Assembly: GCA_943913655.1 (NCBI GenBank)
Contig: CALTZA010000018.1
Coordinates: forward strand, 1-11,413
Direction of reading: 5' to 3'
DNA: 11,413 nt
Origin: an uncultured Francisella sp.
GTDB taxonomy: Bacteria; Pseudomonadota; Gammaproteobacteria; Burkholderiales; Neisseriaceae
Shown here piece after piece: positions 9,001 to 11,413 of this stretch. The position numbers and the translations under genes were made by a program. Within the stretch, counting starts at the first letter, position 1, and every line of letters starts with the position of its first letter. The notes below the pieces were generated by a model that searched no databases, was not told where the DNA came from, and worked only from the letters and a program-made list of their open reading frames with translations.

Positions 9001-11413
9001 ACTTGCAGAACCCTTTAAAGTGCTATGTTGGTCAATCTTCTAATATTTTAGGGCGAATGAACAATTACTTAAACCCTGCCTTCTTAGAAAGCAACAGTGC
9101 TTTTAACCAAGCGCTACTTACTAGAGGTTTTAGCCTATTTATCTTATCTTAGAATATGTAGAACCTGCTCAATTAAACGAACGGGAATTACTATGAATTT
9201 CCCTTCTAGATCAACCAGGAGGATCACTTTCATCAACTGGTTTCCAACACTCAGAAGAAACTAAAGATCTTCTCCGACAACAACGATTAGGTACTACTCA
9301 TTCACAAGAAACTAAAGATCTGATTTCTCAATCAACTTCAGGAGCTAACAATCCTTTCTTTGGCCGAACTCACTCAAAACTTAGCTTACTTTCAATCTCT
9401 GTAACTAAATCTCTTGGACCAGTTCTTATTTACAGTGTATTCGGTGTGCTACTACTTCATCAGTTAAAATGGTTAACAAATTAGTACGACAGACAGTATT
9501 AACAAAGCTATCAAAACTTCTTCACTATTCCGAGGAGGTTGGTTCTTTACTCGTACACCTAAAACACCTGGTGACAGTGCTATCATCACGGATCAAGAAG
9601 AGGCTAATGCATTATATGGGCAAATTATTGCTGCTAAAGATGCAAAACGAGTCTACCTATTCTCTCGAAAATTTATTCGAGAGTACGTTAGTGTTATGAG
9701 CGGATATCAAGGGAGGAAATTACTAAACAAATGTCTACTAAGGATGGGAAATTAGGAGATTATATTATCTCTACTACTCGGCACCTTAAATAGGTAACAG
9801 GGGTAGTACTAGCTAACGCTTCAATGGATATTGCAATGCACGATACATACTATGTAGTTGCTCACTTCCACTATGTTCTATCAATGGGTGCTGTATTCTC
9901 AATCTATGCAGGATTCTACTACTGGGCTCCAAAAATCACTGGTAAAATGTACTCAGAAACTCTAGGACAAGTTCACTTCTGGACACTGTTCGTTGGAGTT
10001 AACACTACATTCTTCCCTTGTATTGGGGGAAACAAAAGAGAGCTAATTGCTGGAACCTAGTACATAATTACTACAATCAGCAGGTACAGATAACACTGTA
10101 CTTCAACGACCACAACTCTCCATAGTAAAATATGATCATATGGTCTAGACAATAATGTAAATTATTGAAGTATTAACTCTATGCATAAGGGTAAAGGATG
10201 GGAGAATATCGCGCAGTCGCATAATAGTCCTCAGTCACGGTCATATAGCACTAATTCACTTCCCACGCCACCGTATACATTCCCACTTAGTTCGATCAAT
10301 GATAACAAACACTTATCAGGACTAAGTGGGGTATATATGATTATTCACAACACAATTCCCTCCTCTTTCTATATCGGAAGTAGCGTTAATCTATTCCGAC
10401 GAATTGGAGAATACTACGATCTAACTAATAACGCACGTCAACCAAACACTTCATTCGAACGTACTCTGCTTGCATCAAACAGTGCAGATTGGACAGTAAA
10501 TGATCTTATGCTATACAGAAAAACACGTAGAAGAACAACTAGCCATCTGTAACTTCAACCCTCCTCTAAACCGTAGCCACAAGGTAGTATTTAACTACTG
10601 GCTGCCTGATTTTAATCTTACAGCAGCAATCGATCTAGCAGTAGAGTATCGAGATTTCTTTGCGCCATCTAGTACGGCCGATTCACACACCTTATTAACA
10701 GCTTCCGGAACGTGCTATCAGTTAAAGAAGTAGAAGGGGTTTCATTAGAAGATATTGGTAACCTAGGTAAACCTGTATTCGTGTACGACTATCTTACACT
10801 AGCCGTGTATGGATCTATCAATTTTGCCCTATCTGCTCTAAGCATCTCACCAACTTCACTTCTTACTTCAATTTCAAGTGGATTAGTATATACTCGCCCA
10901 GATGGGTTAGTTATCTCTGACAAAGCATTAACTGAGTTAGAGGTAGCAGCCTACATTGTGAAGGATAAACCGACACAACTCGGTCACATTAACCGATACC
11001 GAAGGAACGGTAGTGGAAGAATACAGCTCTCTACGGGCTTTCTGCCGTGCTAAAGGTCTTGCTATGCGGACTTTTACTAGCAAACTACCAGGACTTACAG
11101 AGTACGAAGGGTTAAAATTAACTCTAACAGCTAAGTCACGTCGATTAGGAATTTACTGTTACGATCCTGACTCAGGTCAACGGATTGGACACTACCTAGT
11201 ATGACAGCAGCTCACAAAGCTCTAGGTCTACACTTCAATACTTTCCAACGCATTGTTAAAGCAGCACAACGGTATTCTATATTCATTCTCAGAAACTTAT
11301 CCGTATGCAGACAAGTAATTAATATGATAATACAACGCAACACTTCCTAGGACTAGCAGGAATGCCTCGACGTATCCCTGATTACGCAGATGCTTTCGAA
11401 GGATGGAACTACA
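1..11413 (+). CDS. cox1: cytochrome c oxidase subunit 1, split gene, both ends missing
   Basis: Core catalytic subunit of mitochondrial complex IV in the inner membrane; it reduces O2 to water at the heme a3-CuB centre and pumps protons. The coding parts are 1-54, 293-350, 1439-1871, 2954-3051, 4100-4159, 5290-5363, 6482-6511, 7540-7598, 8566-8592, 9795-10018 and 11338-11413. Joined, they give 397 codons with no stop and no frameshift. Conserved landmarks appear in order: GAPDMAFPRLNN, DPAGGGDP, WFFGHPEVY (CuB His and the cross-linked Tyr), WSHHMYAVG (two CuB His), PTGIKVFSW (K-channel Lys), HDTYYVVAHFHY (heme a3 and heme a His) and GMPRRIPDY. Base 1 is the third base of a codon, and the gene continues past the last base. 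Roughly 100 N-terminal and 50 C-terminal residues should lie outside. An unbroken frame across eleven exons argues for a working gene rather than a nuclear copy. Confidence 0.97.
55..292 (+). mobile_element. cox1 intron 1: small group I intron without a reading frame
   Basis: 238 nt between T54 and terminal G292. P1 is GGTTGT (49-54) with GCAACC (63-68). P7 can be drawn as GACTA (146-150) with TAGTC (231-235), the latter in the usual group I context GATATAGTC. A possible P10 pairs AGG (58-60) with CCT (294-296). No reading frame of useful length or endonuclease motif is visible, so this is either an intron that has lost its homing gene or one that never had it. It is the only intron of the ten without trace of an endonuclease. 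Confidence 0.88.
293..350 (+). CDS. cox1: cox1 exon 2 in window
   Basis: Completes the split Val codon and reads PAMAGFANYMVPVLIGAPD, the conserved loop and helix region that includes the Asn and Asp at the mouth of the proton-conducting D pathway. It ends exactly after the Asp codon (GAT). The next exon continues MAFPRLNN. Phase 0 junction at its 3' end. Confidence 0.93.
370..1106 (+). pseudogene. broken two-domain LAGLIDADG homing endonuclease (intron 2)
   Basis: Remnant of a double-motif LAGLIDADG endonuclease. Motif 1 is AYLAGLWEGDGHIW (409-450) with its catalytic Asp still coded at 436-438. Two adjacent TAA stops (478-483) then end the frame. The same frame reopens with RITFNPLDHPLALEL and runs through motif 2, GWLAGFIDADGSF, with Asp at 799-801. 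It reaches FRLD near 873, where the frame shifts by +1 into ITDPATSYGPVLTLI. A second shift near 1018 leads into PLFTSKFLNYSDYK, which resembles the usual C-terminal stretch of this family, ending at TAA 1104-1106. Both catalytic acids survive, so the decay is by stops and indels and looks fairly recent. The best conserved open piece is 484-879. It cannot make a full enzyme unless recoded. Confidence 0.85.
1171..1197 (+). repeat. short AACCAT-type tandem repeat in intron 2
   Basis: About four imperfect copies of a hexamer of the type AACCAT/AATCAT lie between the endonuclease remnant and the ribozyme core. It is short and probably slippage-derived. No function is visible. Confidence 0.6.
1439..1871 (+). 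CDS. cox1: cox1 exon 3 in window
   Basis: The longest exon here (433 nt). It begins MAFPRLNNISFW and ends QHLF plus the T of a Trp codon. It covers several transmembrane helices and conserved blocks such as QAHSGGAVDLAIF, ISSMLGAMN, MRAPGMTLHKMPLF, LTDRNFNTSFFDP and AGGGDPVLYQHLF. The frame stays open for another 40 codons into the intron, to a TAA at 1988-1990. A continuous reading frame alone would therefore misplace the exon end. The conserved W of WFFGHPEVY requires T1871 to join GG at 2954. Phase 1. Confidence 0.94.
1993..2270 (+). pseudogene. N-terminal half of a LAGLIDADG endonuclease, truncated (intron 3)
   Basis: The piece DSQEFLEWFV (1993-2022) matches the start of LAGLIDADG motif 1 seen intact in intron 5 (WLEWFVGFTEGDG). 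Here the GFTEGDG part is gone, replaced by GAG and a TAA stop at 2026. A second open stretch with VVTQNTDEIQDI, MLGFGRVNKQGKN and a tail HLDLVRRVEL (2062 to about 2250) matches what normally follows motif 1. No second motif or C-terminal domain is found. The similarity stops just before the GC-rich hairpin at 2273. This is a dead remnant. The conserved exon frame runs into the intron to 1990, so it was probably once fused in frame to exon 3. Confidence 0.75.
2273..2334 (+). repeat. GC-rich pyrimidine/purine hairpin element
   Basis: A 62 nt block whose left half is almost pure C/T (clusters of CCCC) and whose right half is almost pure G/A plus some T (GGGG and GAGGG clusters). The outer ends CGCCCT and AGGGCG pair, and the halves can fold back into a long imperfect stem. 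Its composition is unlike the surrounding AT-rich sequence. It resembles the GC clusters and double-hairpin elements known from fungal mitochondrial DNA, but I cannot assign it to a named family. Confidence 0.7.
2601..2620 (+). other. local hairpin in intron 3
   Basis: CTTGTCCC and GGGATAAG pair around a four-base loop, with one G.U pair. It lies about 90 nt upstream of P7 and may be a ribozyme stem (P2 to P5 region) rather than a separate element. Confidence 0.5.
2761..2820 (+). repeat. ATTAGT hexanucleotide tandem repeat
   Basis: About ten near-identical hexamers (mostly TAGTAT, becoming AAGTAT at the right end) directly after the 3' strand of P7. On the complementary strand it produces a run of Thr-Asn dipeptides in a chance frame. 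It is a typical slippage microsatellite, placed where the ribozyme tolerates length change. Confidence 0.85.
2954..3051 (+). CDS. cox1: cox1 exon 4 in window
   Basis: Completes the Trp codon and reads WFFGHPEVYLMIIPGFG, then MISHVISAFSGKPVFG. It holds the CuB-ligand His (CAC 2965-2967), the Glu at the end of the D pathway and the Tyr cross-linked to that His. The exon ends after GGT (3049-3051); the next exon supplies YLGMVYA. Phase 0. The splice site is supported by the pairings described for intron 4. Confidence 0.94.
2983..4041 (+). CDS. intact LAGLIDADG homing endonuclease, in frame with exon 4 (intron 4)
   Basis: Open frame of 352 codons from an exon ATG. The first 23 codons are exon 4 and the intron part starts at 3052. 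Such proteins are normally made as an extension of the upstream exon or from an internal start, so the true N-terminus is uncertain. Residues 24 to about 115 are encoded by the ribozyme core and are probably cleaved off or not essential. Motif 1 is QWIAGLTDGDGNFH (W123, catalytic D131). Motif 2 is YLSGLFDSDGSVY (catalytic D237). The spacing of about 105 residues and the length after motif 2 fit a two-domain single-chain enzyme. Both catalytic acids are present, so it should cut the intronless cox1 site, and it may also act as a maturase. It ends at TAA 4039-4041, ahead of the 3' strand of P7. Confidence 0.9.
   Translation: MIIPGFGMISHVISAFSGKPVFGYKGSPFSVYLFLIHCIAAHYMREGWANLNGTRGIVLSLRVVAAVIICSVLFNPQVTNAQCFLDFLIIEPSMLVGTSETVCVLSICFGIGIIDPDLKIRQWIAGLTDGDGNFHISQKGYVEYNVVMEPRDIACLYKLKQRYGGSVKAFSNTNAVRFRLHHKQGILQVINDLNGLINNPVRLAQFSKVCALYNVEVLPPVELKYLDGYLSGLFDSDGSVYYNKSSMQVFITVSQKDRYILDLIASVYGGKVYSENAKKTAFKWTVSKKADVIDLIDNYFHWNNCVSAKNKKFGMVKEFYRLSKLGALKADPDSVLGKSFATFVERWESTNA
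3052..4099 (+). mobile_element. cox1 intron 4: group I intron with intact LAGLIDADG gene
   Basis: 1048 nt. Exon end GGT (3049-3051) pairs with GCC (3062-3064). Immediately beside it, AAGGTA (3056-3061) pairs with the 3' exon start TACCTT (4100-4105), so P1 and P10 together fix both splice sites. P7 is GACTGT (3282-3287) with ACAGTC (4065-4070). The endonuclease domains lie between these two strands, in the P8 loop. The intron ends in G4099. Confidence 0.92.
4100..4159 (+). CDS. cox1: cox1 exon 5 in window
   Basis: 60 nt reading YLGMVYAIASIGILGFIVWS, the conserved helix between the two CuB-ligand segments. It ends exactly before the His-His pair, which opens exon 6. Phase 0. The 3' end TTGGAGT (4153-4159) pairs with a guide inside intron 5. 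Confidence 0.94.
4109..5206 (+). CDS. intact LAGLIDADG homing endonuclease, in frame with exon 5 (intron 5)
   Basis: Open frame of 365 codons. Its first 17 codons are exon 5 and the intron part begins at 4160; as in intron 4, the start is uncertain. Residues 18 to about 85 are encoded by the ribozyme core. A Ser/Thr/Asn-rich linker (about 62-105) leads to motif 1, WLEWFVGFTEGDGA (W110, catalytic D121). Motif 2 is AWLSGFTDAEGCFNV (W225, catalytic E233). After motif 2 the chain contains LLDQNNAQAILL, YRLTIDSFKGL and a C-terminal FPLKSKKGLSFTNW, which match what I recall of the usual second-domain pattern. Both acids are present, so it is probably an active enzyme and perhaps a maturase. It ends at TAG 5204-5206, just before the 3' strand of P7. 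The N-terminal half resembles the decayed gene of intron 3. Confidence 0.9.
   Translation: MVYAIASIGILGFIVWSFYSYSALTRAELDLMVALPHCEVGVINFAVCWNSLVLLGTFYSKNPTSYTQSAGNQYTTSSLTSSSETTRGASFNFSQYYNNTTNPNPPSASWLEWFVGFTEGDGAILSSGGRARFVLTQKEGAILFHIQEVLGFGTVRHFGTYYRFIVESNEGAAGPIVMLTHIFNGNLVLQHRINQLEAWFATISTMAVHAPLILASVLPTLEDAWLSGFTDAEGCFNVKILKCANTLTGYRVSLRFLLDQNNAQAILLHIRNLFCFGSVAYRGKTKGVYRLTIDSFKGLIFVRDYFLAFPLKSKKGLSFTNWNKVYSMVLNGEHLTVEGLYQIRVIKKTINLNNSVNTKVGSAHP
4160..5289 (+). mobile_element. cox1 intron 5: group I intron with intact LAGLIDADG gene
   Basis: 1130 nt, inserted directly before the His-His pair that binds CuB. P1 is seven pairs: TTGGAGT (4153-4159) with GCTCTAA (4175-4181), ending in U.G. 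P7 is GACTA (4360-4364) with TAGTC (5230-5234), the latter in the context GATATAGTCC. The endonuclease domains occupy the P8 loop between them. The intron ends in G5289. A P10 pairing is not obvious. Confidence 0.92.
5290..5363 (+). CDS. cox1: cox1 exon 6 in window
   Basis: 74 nt reading HHMYAVGLDVDTRAY, then FTAASMIIAV with the last Val codon split. The first two codons are the two CuB-ligand His. The 3' end TGCCGT (5358-5363) pairs with the guide of intron 6, and the Val codon is completed by T6482. Phase 2. Confidence 0.93.
5364..6481 (+). mobile_element. cox1 intron 6: group I intron with 3' open LAGLIDADG-like gene
   Basis: 1118 nt. P1: TGCCGT (5358-5363) with GCGGCG (5374-5379). P10: TTGGA (5369-5373), directly beside the guide, with the 3' exon start TCCAA (6482-6486). 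Together these fix both splice sites. P7: GACTA (5464-5468) with TAGTC (5514-5518). The whole core is compact in the first 160 nt and the reading frame lies after it, in the P9 region. The intron ends in G6481. Confidence 0.93.
5582..6478 (+). CDS. LAGLIDADG-fold protein with lost catalytic acids, possible maturase (intron 6)
   Basis: Starts at an ATG after the ribozyme core. It has 279 codons to a TGA at 6419-6421. If TGA is Trp, as in fungal mitochondrial code, it continues with a Lys-rich tail (RYKKYTKLVKKLDSLQRK) to TAA 6476-6478, three bases before the intron end, giving 298 residues. Two LAGLIDADG helices are recognisable by position. Helix 1 is WISGFCDRSGSF (residues 4-15), where Ser12 replaces the catalytic acid. 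Helix 2 is WVSGFLTLYCSF (159-170), where Tyr167 and Cys168 replace the acid and following Gly. About 150 residues lie between them, with typical second-strand blocks such as YRVARVTDLPIIIDHF. The fold therefore seems kept while cleavage chemistry should be lost. Either it survives as a splicing maturase or it has only begun to decay. Only the loss of both acids is seen directly; function is inferred. Confidence 0.82.
6482..6511 (+). CDS. cox1: cox1 exon 7 in window (30 nt)
   Basis: Completes Val and reads PTGIKVFSW plus CT of a Leu codon. It holds the Lys of the K proton channel (AAA 6495-6497). The 3' end TGGCT (6507-6511) pairs with the intron 7 guide and its 5' end TCCAA pairs as P10 of intron 6, so almost the whole exon is used as splice-site substrate. 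Phase 2 at its end. Confidence 0.93.
6512..7539 (+). mobile_element. cox1 intron 7: group I intron with decayed LAGLIDADG_2 gene
   Basis: 1028 nt. P1: TGGCT (6507-6511) with GGCCA (6539-6543), ending in U.G. P7: GACTA (7376-7380) with TAGTC (7431-7435). The Leu codon CT|A and the following ATCYGGS of exon 8 fix the 3' border after G7539. The endonuclease remnant fills the 5' two thirds and the core the last 270 nt. Confidence 0.9.
6531..7264 (+). pseudogene. broken LAGLIDADG_2-type homing endonuclease (intron 7)
   Basis: Fragments in changing frames match, in order, the single-domain-fold LAGLIDADG_2 family common in fungal cox1 introns. They are FPRANRKYLLANTS and VPFGTNIGSTVGYPNYT (frame open to about 6715), VGLLLSDGW (6721-6747, first active-site motif), NLTYALEVFFLLIHYF (about 6797-6844), IYDLLDLSALAHWIVGDGSY (6980-7039, second motif with its Asp), and VRLMNVLMIKFG through VIYVSSAS to HMSTKMLYKM (7100-7255). 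At least four frame changes separate them (frames 0, 1, 2, 0, 2 modulo 3). The catalytic-motif Asp codons are still present but no full protein can be made. This is a different endonuclease lineage from those in introns 2 to 6. Confidence 0.85.
7540..7598 (+). CDS. cox1: cox1 exon 8 in window
   Basis: 59 nt. It completes Leu and reads ATCYGGSVRYSTAMLFALG plus T of a Phe codon, the loop and helix after the K-channel Lys. The 3' end CTTGGGT (7592-7598) pairs with the intron 8 guide. Phase 1. Confidence 0.93.
7599..8565 (+). mobile_element. cox1 intron 8: group I intron with frameshifted GIY-YIG gene
   Basis: 967 nt. P1 is seven pairs: CTTGGGT (7592-7598) with GCCCAAG (7612-7618). Directly beside it P10 pairs TACGG (7607-7611) with the 3' exon start TCGTA (8566-8570). 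P7 is GACTT (7688-7692) with AAGTC (7723-7727), a changed last pair relative to the common GACTA/TAGTC. The core is compact and the endonuclease gene lies 3' of it. The intron ends in G8565. Confidence 0.93.
7765..8571 (+). pseudogene. frameshifted GIY-YIG homing endonuclease (intron 8)
   Basis: A frame open from 7765 reads to YYTDLTNKEVRERLSQETKG (about 7882-7941), the usual lead-in to a GIY-YIG domain. One base is then missing. The next frame (7938-8270) carries the domain: PGIYLWLN (7944-7967), YYVGQGKDL, the Arg segment GRIFRYLRP, and the Glu/Asn end VREQYRLD with KPAYNILTA. After TAA at 8268-8270, two more shifts are needed to read RPHYQPTAEQNAALAERN (about 8285-8338) and then GHGIFAYDSNFKFLGYYPSI with a helix-turn-helix-like tail (8386-8500), a NUMOD-type DNA-binding module. 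That last frame stops at TAG 8569-8571, inside exon 9. All three frame changes are in the -1 direction. The GIY-YIG domain itself is complete, but a full protein would need recoding. Confidence 0.85.
8566..8592 (+). CDS. cox1: cox1 exon 9 in window (27 nt)
   Basis: Only 27 nt. It completes Phe and reads VALFTIGG plus T of a Leu codon, matching the conserved GF..LFTIGGLTG segment in length and sequence. Its first five bases form P10 of intron 8 and its last seven (GGTGGGT, 8586-8592) form P1 of intron 9, so 12 of 27 bases serve splicing of the two flanking introns. Phase 1. Confidence 0.93.
8593..9794 (+). mobile_element. cox1 intron 9: group I intron with decayed GIY-YIG gene
   Basis: 1202 nt. 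P1 is seven pairs: GGTGGGT (8586-8592) with GCTCACC (8617-8623). Beside it P10 pairs GTTA (8613-8616) with the 3' exon start TAAC (9795-9798). P7 is GAATA (8699-8703) with TATTC (8739-8743), a co-ordinated change of the middle pair from the usual C-G to A-T. The core comes first and the endonuclease remnant follows. The intron ends in G9794. Confidence 0.93.
8793..9790 (+). pseudogene. decayed GIY-YIG homing endonuclease (intron 9)
   Basis: Pieces in successive frames. (1) 8793-9140: EIYLFVN, CYVGQSSNILGRMNNYL and SAFNQALL, a GIY-YIG core in which the Gly of GIY is Glu. (2) 9143-9484: LEYVEPAQLNEREL, then an in-frame TGA (9194-9196) at a position where relatives often have Trp, then ISLLDQPGGSLSSTGF, two HSEETKDL/HSQETKDL repeats and GPVLIYSVFG. 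(3) about 9440-9530: SSVKMVNKLVRQTVLTKLSK, a helix-turn-helix-like stretch. (4) about 9520-9712: LFRGGWFFTRTP to VYLFSRKFIREY. (5) from 9731: MSTKDGKLGDYIIS to TAG 9791-9793. Each step moves the frame by -1. The frames resemble a GIY-YIG domain followed by at least two NUMOD-type modules. It is very unlikely to give an active enzyme. Confidence 0.82.
9795..10018 (+). CDS. cox1: cox1 exon 10 in window
   Basis: 224 nt. It completes Leu and reads TGVVLANASMDIAMHDTYYV and onward to VGVNTTFFP. HDTYYVVAHFHY holds the Mg-site His (9839-9841), the heme a3 axial His (9863-9865) and the heme a axial His (9869-9871). The exon ends after CCT (10016-10018); the next exon starts QHFLGLAG. Phase 0. Confidence 0.95.
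10019..11337 (+). mobile_element. cox1 intron 10: group I intron with frameshifted GIY-YIG gene
   Basis: 1319 nt, the longest here. P1: TTCCCT (10013-10018) with GGGGAA (10026-10031), ending in U.G. A short P10 pairs TTG (10023-10025), beside the guide, with CAA (11338-11340). P7: GACCA (10108-10112) with TGGTC (10141-10145), a co-ordinated change relative to GACTA/TAGTC. The core fits in the first 140 nt and the endonuclease gene follows. The intron ends in G11337. Confidence 0.92.
10181..11318 (+). pseudogene. frameshifted GIY-YIG endonuclease with repeated NUMOD-like modules (intron 10)
   Basis: ATG at 10181 soon after the core. The first frame (10181-10552) has a Ser/Pro-rich lead, then SGVYMIIHN, SFYIGSSVNLFRRIGEYY and NTSFERTLLASN, a recognisable GIY-YIG domain with its Arg. 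Frame 0 continues with EKHVEEQLAICNFNPPLN to about 10730. Frame 2 then gives GKPVFVYDYLTLAVYG with FALSALSISPTSLLTSISSG (about 10757-10880). Frame 0 gives VEEYSSLRAFCRAKGLAMRT (11013-11072) and LGIYCYDPDSGQRIGHYL. Frame 2 gives TAAHKALGLHFNTFQRIVKA (11204-11263). A further change would allow YSFSETYPYADK ending at TAA 11316-11318. The three stretches after the nuclease look like successive NUMOD/helix-turn-helix modules. The frame alternates 2, 0, 2, 0, 2, so it is broken as read. Confidence 0.83.
11338..11413 (+). CDS. cox1: cox1 exon 11 in window (3' partial)
   Basis: Reads QHFLGLAGMPRRIPDYADAF then EGWNY and the first base of a codon at the window edge. The Arg-Arg pair (11368-11373) contacts the heme propionates in known structures. 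The exon starts after intron-terminal G11337 and continues outside the window. An intron reading frame runs into it in another frame (to TAG 11348-11350), which is not coding here. Confidence 0.93.

Noticed and set aside
9469..9699. 76-codon frame as a separate small gene in intron 9
   Set aside because: Only its first part fits the helix-turn-helix stretch of the GIY-YIG remnant. The rest is out of frame with the better family match read one frame over.
1..11413. Group II introns or reverse transcriptase genes
   Set aside because: No GTGYG-type 5' ends, domain V-like hairpin or reverse transcriptase motif was found. All ten introns obey the group I T...G rule.
1..11413. Nuclear copy of mitochondrial DNA (NUMT)
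   Set aside because: All eleven exons join without stop or shift and the ribozyme pairings are kept, which fits an active mitochondrial gene.
1..11413. tRNA or rRNA genes within introns
   Set aside because: No cloverleaf with a TTC-type arm or rRNA-like stretch was noticed. The non-coding parts are accounted for by ribozyme cores and endonuclease remnants.

Overview
The whole window is one internal piece of a single gene: the mitochondrial cytochrome c oxidase subunit 1 gene (cox1), on the plus strand, cut into eleven exons by ten group I introns. The exons total 1193 nt, about a tenth of the window. They join into 397 uninterrupted codons plus one partial codon at each end. Both ends of the gene lie outside the window. 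A cox1 this dense in group I introns with LAGLIDADG and GIY-YIG homing endonuclease genes is typical of fungal mitochondrial DNA. The fungal lineage cannot be fixed by reading alone. TGA probably encodes Trp in the intronic reading frames, but the exons here use only TGG.

Layout: exon 1 (1-54), intron 1 (no reading frame, 238 nt), exon 2 (293-350), intron 2 (decayed LAGLIDADG gene), exon 3 (1439-1871, the longest), intron 3 (half a LAGLIDADG gene, a GC-rich hairpin and a hexanucleotide repeat), exon 4 (2954-3051), intron 4 (intact LAGLIDADG gene, in frame with the exon), exon 5 (4100-4159), intron 5 (intact LAGLIDADG gene, in frame with the exon), exon 6 (5290-5363), intron 6 (open LAGLIDADG-like gene lacking both catalytic acids), exon 7 (6482-6511, 30 nt), intron 7 (decayed gene of the other, single-domain-fold LAGLIDADG_2 family), exon 8 (7540-7598), intron 8 (frameshifted GIY-YIG gene), exon 9 (8566-8592, 27 nt), intron 9 (frameshifted GIY-YIG gene), exon 10 (9795-10018), intron 10 (frameshifted GIY-YIG gene with repeated C-terminal DNA-binding modules), exon 11 (11338-11413, runs off the end).

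The exon borders rest on four things: the conserved cox1 protein; the group I rule that the 5' exon ends in T and the intron ends in G, which all ten junctions obey; visible P1 pairings between the 5' exon end and an internal guide; and, for several introns, a P10 pairing of the 3' exon directly beside the guide. A 4-6 bp P7 helix can be written for every intron. Its sequence changes on both strands together in introns 8, 9 and 10.

Functionally, cox1 makes the catalytic subunit of respiratory complex IV. The introns are selfish ribozymes that must splice out, and the intact endonucleases spread or help splice them. The set shows the full homing cycle in one gene: intact enzymes (introns 4, 5), an open frame with a lost active site that may be a pure maturase (intron 6), broken genes (introns 2, 3, 7-10) and an intron without any gene (intron 1). 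I see no wholly new type of system. The points most worth a second look are the active-site-dead but open intron 6 protein, the 27 and 30 nt exons between large introns, and the three consecutive frameshifted GIY-YIG introns.
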